Positions 57,752 through 64,000 of a DNA stretch of 64,000 nucleotides are shown here, in pieces. Within the stretch, counting starts at the first letter, position 1; the number at the start of each line of letters is the position of its first letter. Source of the DNA: Pichia kudriavzevii. Its lineage: Eukaryota > Ascomycota > Pichiomycetes > Pichiales > Pichiaceae. The translations under genes and the position numbers were made by a program. The notes beneath the pieces are model-generated. The model saw only the letters and a list, made by a program, of their open reading frames with translations, was not told where the DNA came from and ran no database searches. The stretch spans positions 1,860,001-1,924,000 of the forward strand of contig NC_042507.1 in NCBI RefSeq assembly GCF_003054445.1. Direction: 5' to 3'.

Positions 57752-59500
57752 CTAGTCTCCACCCGAATTAATGAATTCGACATGTTCCTTTAGTTTGGCA
57801 TTGTCCTTCTTAATGAATTCTTTTAGTGAGTTATTGAGTGGTTCAAATTCGCCCTGAGCGAAAACATCTTCTTCGACATAGGTCAGCACCAAGCCATCAC
57901 TAAATCCATCTTGTACGTACTCGTTGATTATCTCCAAAATCTCTTCAAACGTAATATCAAATACTTTGTACATTTTGCATGTTTCATCATCTATTACAAT
58001 AGCTTTCCAGCCACCTGTTTTCCGACTGCGCAAAAAGAATTGAGTTGAGCTCACTATGACACCAGTTAGAATATGCGCCTCAAAGGTATCTTTTCTCTCT
58101 TGAGACACTTTATCAAGTGAGAATTGATTATCTCTCAATTCCACTAGTTTGGCATTGAGAGCCCGAAATTCACTTTCTATTTCCTTCAAAGATTTCTTGA
58201 TGTTATCCGCAATTATTTCAATGTTTTGGGCTGCTCCTAGATACTTATCTTTAACTGGAAACTCAACTTCTCCATCCATAAGGCTAGATTCTTCTATTCC
58301 AATCCTAGTGGATTCGGTTGAAAGATGGCGCCTTGCATCGTCTAAAAATTTCCGAACACTTTTACCTGAAAACGCACTCATCTTAAACTGCTTTTGAGTC
58401 AACTCTCTCTGCCTTGCTTTAATTTGGCGAATTTCATCATCGTAGCTGGTTAAAATATCTTTGTTTTCCAAGGTGTACATCTGCAAATATAATTTCTCCT
58501 CTATATTCATACCTGATGATGGGATATTCATACCTGGTTCAAATACAACGTTGACAATGTCGGGTAAAGTTTTGAAGTAAATTCTTCTAGTGACTTCTCC
58601 GTAATGTTCTCTTTCTCTTTCCACTAACCGATTTCCGATTGTATCATGAACATTAGATGTTATATTTTCTTGTACAATAGGAATTGCAAAGATTTGATGT
58701 TCCTGATCGATATCATCATCGGGCACACATACCATACGAAACATACTATCAAATGTAGCTTGATAATCACCATTAATAGAGCCTAAGAATGAGGAAACTT
58801 GGTTGAGAGAAAATGCTAGGAACTCATTGATGGTTTCGATTTCCTTATCATTTAATTTATTTATGGAGTGAATTAGGTTGTATAGAGAAGCAAAAGCCCT
58901 ATTAGAATCATCTCTCAAAAATGCTACCAGCCTCTCTATTTCCTGTATCAGTGGCAAGTCAATTGAGCATTGTTCCCTATTCCACCAGTTCGGTTTATAA
59001 GGAAACTTGAGGTATTCATGCTTTAACATCAAATTACTAAATTTTGGAACTTGTGAAAAGATCATCAATAGAGGAGAGAGGTACGATTCTAGTATACTTG
59101 CCCTTAACGGTAAAATAACACCCATTTCACCATCTCTCCGAATCATTTTGTCTATGTTCGTATAGACATCTTCCATTGTTAGCTCTTCCTCATCAGAAGT
59201 ATCAGAATCTGAAGTTGAATTTGTTTCCACTTGAGTGAGTGATCCTGCAATTTTGTCTCTGATGTCCTGATCAATACTAATCTGTTTATCCATATTCATG
59301 TAACTAGATGCACCCACGCTGGTATTGTTGTTATAGGACGGCGGTGGAGCGTCTCCATCCAATGGAATATTGCCTCTTAATGGCAGTTCTGGTGGCGTTT
59401 GTCTTGTTAAATGAGCCAGAGGTGCATTAATAGCATCTTGTGAGTCCACCTCAATTTTCTCATCCACATCACTACCTATCTTGTCATCACTATCGTACAT
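57752..59500 (-). CDS. RUP1: Rup1-like Rsp5/Ubp2 adaptor (tentative)
   Basis: 582 aa from ATG 59500. A PPPSY motif (APPPSYNN, about residues 52-55) would bind WW domains of the ubiquitin ligase Rsp5. Yeast Rup1 uses such a motif to bridge Rsp5 and Ubp2. The rest shows LPLRASILESYLSPLL, FPYKPNWWNREQCSIDLPLI and YNLIHSINKLNDKEIETINE, and a long helical region (about 355-490), features reminiscent of non-catalytic parts of USP25/28-type enzymes. No catalytic Cys box is seen and no N-terminal UBA, which yeast Rup1 has. The assignment is tentative. Confidence 0.55.
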   Translation of the reverse strand: MYDSDDKIGSDVDEKIEVDSQDAINAPLAHLTRQTPPELPLRGNIPLDGDAPPPSYNNNTSVGASSYMNMDKQISIDQDIRDKIAGSLTQVETNSTSDSDTSDEEELTMEDVYTNIDKMIRRDGEMGVILPLRASILESYLSPLLMIFSQVPKFSNLMLKHEYLKFPYKPNWWNREQCSIDLPLIQEIERLVAFLRDDSNRAFASLYNLIHSINKLNDKEIETINEFLAFSLNQVSSFLGSINGDYQATFDSMFRMVCVPDDDIDQEHQIFAIPIVQENITSNVHDTIGNRLVEREREHYGEVTRRIYFKTLPDIVNVVFEPGMNIPSSGMNIEEKLYLQMYTLENKDILTSYDDEIRQIKARQRELTQKQFKMSAFSGKSVRKFLDDARRHLSTESTRIGIEESSLMDGEVEFPVKDKYLGAAQNIEIIADNIKKSLKEIESEFRALNAKLVELRDNQFSLDKVSQERKDTFEAHILTGVIVSSTQFFLRSRKTGGWKAIVIDDETCKMYKVFDITFEEILEIINEYVQDGFSDGLVLTYVEEDVFAQGEFEPLNNSLKEFIKKDNAKLKEHVEFINSGGD

Positions 59501-59841
59501 ATTGGTCCGTCGTATTTTCAAGTATGCGAATCAATGCTTGAGAGCATTTAGTAGTAGCCTGTTTTAATTGCATACAATAAAATTTACTTGACATATACCA
59601 AGATGTAACCATTTGTGTGCGAAATTGTAGAAAAAAAAAAGAATAAGCCCCAAACCTACGGTAGTACAACAACCACATCAGGAAATAGTGCTACTGAACA
59701 CATGCCTAACTCCTTTATTTAATGTACACAAATAATAAAAAGCCAAAAGGTATTCCTTTGGTATGAAGAAGAAGAAGAAGAAGAAGAAGAAGAAGCAAAA
59801 GAAAGAATTCATCTTGAGAAGAGACGCCTAGTAGAGGCAAA
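59501..59841. other. RUP1-like upstream / FCF1 downstream region with GAA repeat
   Basis: 341 bp. It contains a (GAA)n microsatellite of about ten units at 59765-59795, just beyond the FCF1 stop on its 3' side. Otherwise nothing recognised. Confidence 0.7.
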
Positions 59842-60405
59842 TTAGAAAACATCGGGTAATCTCTCAATGACATATGAATGTGCTCCGACGCTCATGATTG
59901 GAATTCCAGGTACCTTTCTGATTCTTCTCTTCAAGTCTGCATCGTTGGTGGCAACAATATAACATTTGTTTTGGATAACTCTACTTACAAGACAATCATC
60001 TGCATATGTGCCTTTATGTGAGCATTTTAACCTTTGAATTCTTGGATCTTTGGCTAAAGTAAGGGCAATTCTATATCTGTGTCCTAACTTTTCTAGTTCT
60101 GCCAAAACACAGTCAGTGACCATGGGGATACATTTTGCCAATAGACAATCCATCATCCCCCTAACAATATCGATTTTCTTTTGAATACTGAAATTGAAGA
60201 AATTCGTGTCAATGATGATCTGGTATGGCGGCTTGATTGACTGGTTGAATTGGAAGAACATGGCAGATGATACCTGAGGTACTGATTTGATTAACTCTAT
60301 ATCTTCCTCCTTTTTGTTTTGGTTGAGGTTCTTCTTTATTCTATCATCGTCCTTTTTCACCATCCTCTTGACAGACACCTTTCTTGTCTTTCTAGCCTTA
60401 CCCAT
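59842..60405 (-). CDS. FCF1: PIN-domain endonuclease Fcf1/Utp24
   Basis: 187 aa. SSU processome nuclease that cuts pre-rRNA at A1 and A2. PIN-domain acidic residues are present: Asp66 (IIDTNFF), Glu in CVLAELEKLG, Asp136-Asp137 (TYADDCLVSR) and Asp155/Asp157 (ATNDADLKRR). Basic N-terminus MGKARKTRKVSVKRM and the end GAHSYVIERLPDVF are characteristic. The length equals the usual 189. Confidence 0.97.
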   Translation of the reverse strand: MGKARKTRKVSVKRMVKKDDDRIKKNLNQNKKEEDIELIKSVPQVSSAMFFQFNQSIKPPYQIIIDTNFFNFSIQKKIDIVRGMMDCLLAKCIPMVTDCVLAELEKLGHRYRIALTLAKDPRIQRLKCSHKGTYADDCLVSRVIQNKCYIVATNDADLKRRIRKVPGIPIMSVGAHSYVIERLPDVF

Positions 60406-60819
60406 CTTGTTCTATGAAACGTTCCTCGTTGCTTGTCAAATAGAGAAGATCACAAACGTTTAGGACGAAAAATTGGTAAAAGGTTATTGAAATTTTAACC
60501 ATAGAAAAAAAAAAAGGAGAAAAAAAAAAGTTAGCATCGCATGCGCCGCTTTGAGAATATTGAAGTAAAGCGCAACTAAAGATAAACAACATAAGGGAAA
60601 GAAAAGAAACCAAATGTGGCGCATGCAAGGTATGAAATTCTCTCTTTTTGTGTATGTCCCCTATGCTGAGCCTTTGTGATGTAATGGGAGCATTCTAAAT
60701 GTAGGATATTTTTGTTCTGCAAATCCAGAGAGCTAGAGCACCCAAAACTTTCCTACATTAAAAATAACGAGCTAGTTTGAGCAGGCGTCTTTAGGGGGGA
60801 ACTCATCAGTGAATATTCT
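60406..60819. promoter_or_regulatory. divergent region FCF1 / KEN-box gene
   Basis: 414 bp. Adenine tracts lie close to FCF1 (about 60504-60530). The sequence GCATGCGCC at about 60540 and GCGCATGC near 60620 form an interrupted inverted pair around GCATGC. No known operator assigned. Confidence 0.4.
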
Positions 60820-61569
60820 ATGGTGCAATCAATCAAAAGTAATGACACCGATTTGAGGAACCAGAATGTGACTTTTAATCAGATCCAAACAACAAATGGA
60901 TTGTCCTTTGAGATTTATTCTGACAGAAACAGCCAACGCACCTTGACTTTTGAAAGAAATACAGGGATAAAACATATGGCTTTAAGAAATTTAGATTTAA
61001 AAAATAGAAAGAGTGGTGCCTTTAATTGTAGAGTTGTCAGCGACACTGTTTTGTTTAAACGGAGTGTTTCAAGTGACAATGAGAAATACAATACGAGTAT
61101 AAGAACACAAGGGAAAGAGATGACAGCCAAAAAAGTAAGTGCGTTGAATAAACTAGAGGACTTTAAACAGTTGCCTATTGCACGACCAACATGTTTACAT
61201 TCAAATCTTCGTCCCCCACTAGCCATTATCTCAACTACGCTTCCGTCTGTATGTGTTAAAAATCCAACTACGGCAAATCTATTAATTCTCCCAAATACCC
61301 AAGAAGTTCTGGAAGCTAATAAAGAGAATATTGAGCCCACTACAGATTTTGCTATTAATTCGGAAAAAAAGGTCTTCTCCTGTGAAGGTGAAGATCAAAC
61401 AATGCTTTTTGCACCATCTCATTATTGGAACCTTATTTTCTCCTTTGGGAAAGCTCCAGGACAGACCTCTAATCCTCCAGTATTGCCTCTCGAACTCTTC
61501 CACATGCTCCTCTATGATTACGAACACCTCTGGGAACACATTGACTCTCTTCCCATCTCCTTCACCTAA
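60820..61569 (+). CDS. orphan protein with KEN box and RxxL motif
   Basis: 249 aa, ATG start. No domain is recognised and most of the chain looks disordered and basic (pattern SVSSDNEKYNTSIRTQGKE). Residues 168-173 read KENIEP, matching the extended KEN-box consensus KENxxP used by APC/C-Cdh1, and 131-137 (RPPLAII) matches a short destruction-box pattern RxxLxxI. A hydrophobic, aromatic C-terminus (HYWNLIFSFG, LELFHMLLYDYEHLWEHI) may be a binding helix. A short-lived cell-cycle regulator is plausible, e.g. a securin-like or Cdh1-inhibitor-like protein, but there is no similarity to name one. Confidence 0.6.
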   Translation: MVQSIKSNDTDLRNQNVTFNQIQTTNGLSFEIYSDRNSQRTLTFERNTGIKHMALRNLDLKNRKSGAFNCRVVSDTVLFKRSVSSDNEKYNTSIRTQGKEMTAKKVSALNKLEDFKQLPIARPTCLHSNLRPPLAIISTTLPSVCVKNPTTANLLILPNTQEVLEANKENIEPTTDFAINSEKKVFSCEGEDQTMLFAPSHYWNLIFSFGKAPGQTSNPPVLPLELFHMLLYDYEHLWEHIDSLPISFT

Positions 61570-61814
61570 TGAACGGTCACGTGACTTTGGGAAAAAGGGG
61601 TCAAACACGATTCCCACTTTTTTTTTTCACCTCTCGCTATGAAGAATCTTTATTGTGCTTAACGAGCTCTACGTAGACACTACATGGCTTTTCGATTTCT
61701 CATTCAAACCCTCTCTTTAGCTGTATACACGTGCGTTGCGGACGCTGTATTGTTTTATTTGCACATTTAATAAGTATACCTAAAATACAAGCTGTTTTAT
61801 TTTGAAATAGAAAT
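61570..61814 (+). promoter_or_regulatory. TRA1 promoter with two CACGTG boxes
   Basis: 245 bp between the orphan gene and TRA1. The palindrome TCACGTGA is at 61577-61584 and a second CACGTG at 61728-61733. Such sites bind Cbf1 or Pho4/Tye7-type bHLH proteins. Their use here is inferred. Confidence 0.45.
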
Positions 61815-64000
61815 ATGGCCTCTTATAAGGAGCACTTAGATTCATTTGTCGCCAAACTCCAAGACGAGTCATTAGACTATCAAAATAAACATTCTGTTTT
61901 CTCCGAACTATGTGATACTTTAGAAACATACCAAGGTGTCAACGAATATGAATACTTTTTGAAGAAGCTACTAGACGTGTTTTTCAGCCATCTTACATCT
62001 GTTCCGATCTCATTCATTTCAAGCTCCAACGAACATAAACTTAGATACTTGATTTTGGATATTATCCACAGATTGCCCTATAATGATACATTCCTTCCAT
62101 ATGCTGGAACGGTTTGTGATAATTTGATGGAAATCCTCCAGAACGACAACGAAGAAAATGGTCTCCAATGTATGAAAATCATCACCTCATTACATAAGGC
62201 TTTCAAAAATCAGCTGTCTTCAAAAGTCGAGGAATATATAGAGTACTTGAAGAAGATATACCAAAATCTATCCTTTTTAGTTGAAGAACAATTTGGAACA
62301 AGTAAAACGGATTCTGAAGGTAAAGATGCACCACAGAATAAAGAAGACAATGCAGCAGACACATCAACGGATAATACAGTTTCCAACAGTAAAGAAACTT
62401 CTGCATCTTCACCATCCGAATTCTCCACCACAGATGACACAAACTCCGTTAGGACGCTGTTTAAAGCTACTCATTCTTTCAAAATGGCTGCCGAATGTCC
62501 AATAACACTAGTATCTTTATACAGTACATATAAAACATTACTGGATACCACAGTGACTGATATTTTACCTTTAGTTGTTAATGTGTTGAGGCTACAAGCA
62601 CCCGCACAACGTGAAGAACATAAAAAGGCAAAACAAGCAGGAGCAAATATAGTTCAAATTGCTCCTTCTTTAAGAAATAATCAAGTCTACAATGATTTTA
62701 ATTTTGCTCAAGTGAAGGCATCCTCGTTTATGGCTTATGTTTTCATTCGAAAAACAGCTTCACAAAACATCGAGACATACCAACAAGAAATTCCAGATTT
62801 GATCATTAGGCTTCTTCAAGATTGTCCTAGGGAACTATCCACTGCTAGAAGAGAACTGTTACACGCGACGAGGCATGTTTTGTCGACAAATCTTAGAACT
62901 TTATTCTTGCCAAAATTTGATTTACTTTTTGACGACAATATCCTGATTGGTGATGGCCTAACGTCTCATGAAACTTTGAGACCCTTGGCTTACTCAATTG
63001 TTGCTGATTTTATCCATGTTAATACTAGTTTAACTACTGAGCAGATATGGAAAAGCGTTAAAACATATAGTGGATATTTACAGGATGATACGTTGGCACA
63101 GACTGTTCATATAATGAGCGCAAAACTATTGTTGAATCTAATGGATAGAATTCTAAAACTTGAAAACAAAGCAGATTCAAGAGAACTTTTGTTGCTTATT
63201 ATTGACACTTTTGGAAAACGGTTTGCATCTCTGAATTCACAGTATGATAACATTATCAAACAACACGAAGAATTTAAATTACAGAGGAAAGAACGGGCTC
63301 TCAAACTTAAAAACCTTGAAACCAAGGGTAAAGAGCTCACAGGTAAATCTATTGACGAAAATCATCACATAAGAAATCTATCTGATAAGTTACATTTGGA
63401 CTCAAATTTAACTGATCAGGGTAAAATGGACATTGACAGTGACATCGATTTTGTTAGTGGTTTATCATTTGCTGACATTGAAAGAAAGCTTCCCATTCAG
63501 CTTTCTCAGCCTCAAACCCAAGACCCATTGGACAGTGCACGGTACCTGTTTAGAACTTTGATGACTTTCCTCAAATCGATATGTTATGGGTTTAAAAATT
63601 GTAACGTTCCACCACCGAATAATTATGCTCCCCAAGTTTGGCAGGAAAGCGCACGGATCATATCTGTGGAAGAGCTTAATATTTTCAAGAGATTGTTTAG
63701 AGAATCGACTTTAGGTCTCAAGTTTTTCCAATCATCCAAAATAACAGCCATCACGTCTTCTTTAAAACAATCATTTGATATCACGGGTCCGAACCTCCCA
63801 ATAACTTCATCTAAAGAAGAGAAAGATCTAATGGAAATTTTGGCAACAATATTTATTTATCTGGAGCCTGCGGCTTTCAACGAAATAATACAAGACCAAC
63901 TACCCTCTTTGTTCGAACAAACATTGGATAACCCAGCTTTACTTCATTTGCCTCAATTTTTCCTTGCAAGTGAAATAACTACATCTAATATCTCTAGTAT
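61815..64000 (+). CDS. TRA1: SAGA/NuA4 scaffold Tra1, N-terminal part (runs off right edge)
   Basis: At least 728 codons from ATG 61815, open to the window end. Giant PIKK-like pseudokinase (about 3,740 aa in yeast) that recruits SAGA and NuA4 to activators. HEAT-repeat segments match yeast Tra1: NEENGLQCMKIITSLHKAFK, FMAYVFIRK, DLIIRLLQDCPRELSTARRE, LLHATRHVLSTN, ETLRPLAYSIVADFIH, RYLFRTLMTFLKS and the last visible LPQFFLASEITTSNIS. Only the first fifth of the protein is in the window, so the FAT and pseudokinase parts are not seen. Confidence 0.96.
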   Translation, partial: MASYKEHLDSFVAKLQDESLDYQNKHSVFSELCDTLETYQGVNEYEYFLKKLLDVFFSHLTSVPISFISSSNEHKLRYLILDIIHRLPYNDTFLPYAGTVCDNLMEILQNDNEENGLQCMKIITSLHKAFKNQLSSKVEEYIEYLKKIYQNLSFLVEEQFGTSKTDSEGKDAPQNKEDNAADTSTDNTVSNSKETSASSPSEFSTTDDTNSVRTLFKATHSFKMAAECPITLVSLYSTYKTLLDTTVTDILPLVVNVLRLQAPAQREEHKKAKQAGANIVQIAPSLRNNQVYNDFNFAQVKASSFMAYVFIRKTASQNIETYQQEIPDLIIRLLQDCPRELSTARRELLHATRHVLSTNLRTLFLPKFDLLFDDNILIGDGLTSHETLRPLAYSIVADFIHVNTSLTTEQIWKSVKTYSGYLQDDTLAQTVHIMSAKLLLNLMDRILKLENKADSRELLLLIIDTFGKRFASLNSQYDNIIKQHEEFKLQRKERALKLKNLETKGKELTGKSIDENHHIRNLSDKLHLDSNLTDQGKMDIDSDIDFVSGLSFADIERKLPIQLSQPQTQDPLDSARYLFRTLMTFLKSICYGFKNCNVPPPNNYAPQVWQESARIISVEELNIFKRLFRESTLGLKFFQSSKITAITSSLKQSFDITGPNLPITSSKEEKDLMEILATIFIYLEPAAFNEIIQDQLPSLFEQTLDNPALLHLPQFFLASEITTSNISS

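Overview
The window is nuclear DNA of a budding yeast (Saccharomycotina). Genes are compact and mostly intronless, lie on both strands in no operon order, and are nearly all one-to-one relatives of Saccharomyces cerevisiae genes. The 703-residue peroxisomal copper amine oxidase closely resembles the methylotrophic-yeast enzyme, which points to the Pichia/Ogataea side of the tree (Pichiaceae). A CTG codon at 62856-62858 falls on a leucine that is conserved in Tra1, so this is not a CTG-serine yeast. Species is not assigned. Only ATG was accepted as a start, so several products are shorter than the longest open frame.

Layout. 1-9.7 kb: 5' part of ATP16 (with a 501-bp intron), MED2, amine oxidase with paired GATA sites upstream, tRNA-Pro(UGG), a 3.2-kb gene-free stretch, and an F-box/LRR-like gene. 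9.9-23 kb: RRP36, UGP1, MSI1, a small membrane protein, RPN7, SEC20 (ending in KDEL), MAP2, MRP21, CDC27 and a hexokinase. 23.5-34.4 kb: NAB3, a 68-aa membrane protein, MRPL20, an unrecognised 135-aa gene, SIF2, TAM41 and NDC80. 34.6-50.4 kb: SSL2, SRP40, SKP1, a LAM sterol-transfer protein, SAE3, RRP17, ERD1, RAD30 and THI6. 50.6-64 kb: HMP-phosphate kinase (divergent from THI6), a hexose transporter with a 2.5-kb upstream region, TUF1 (with a 169-bp intron), a RUP1-like gene, FCF1, a KEN-box orphan and the 5' third or less of TRA1, which runs off the right edge.

Themes. Glucose entry and phosphorylation are both present (hexokinase, HXT), and each has a promoter rich in glucose-repression-type motifs. 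Two thiamine genes share one short bidirectional promoter. Both introns found lie in the 5' end of nuclear genes for mitochondrial proteins. Ribosome biogenesis genes (RRP36, RRP17, FCF1, SRP40) and cell-cycle genes (CDC27, NDC80, SKP1, possibly the KEN-box orphan) are scattered, not clustered. I see no CRISPR array, no intact transposon and no clear new multi-gene system. The best leads are regulatory regions and a handful of small or orphan proteins.
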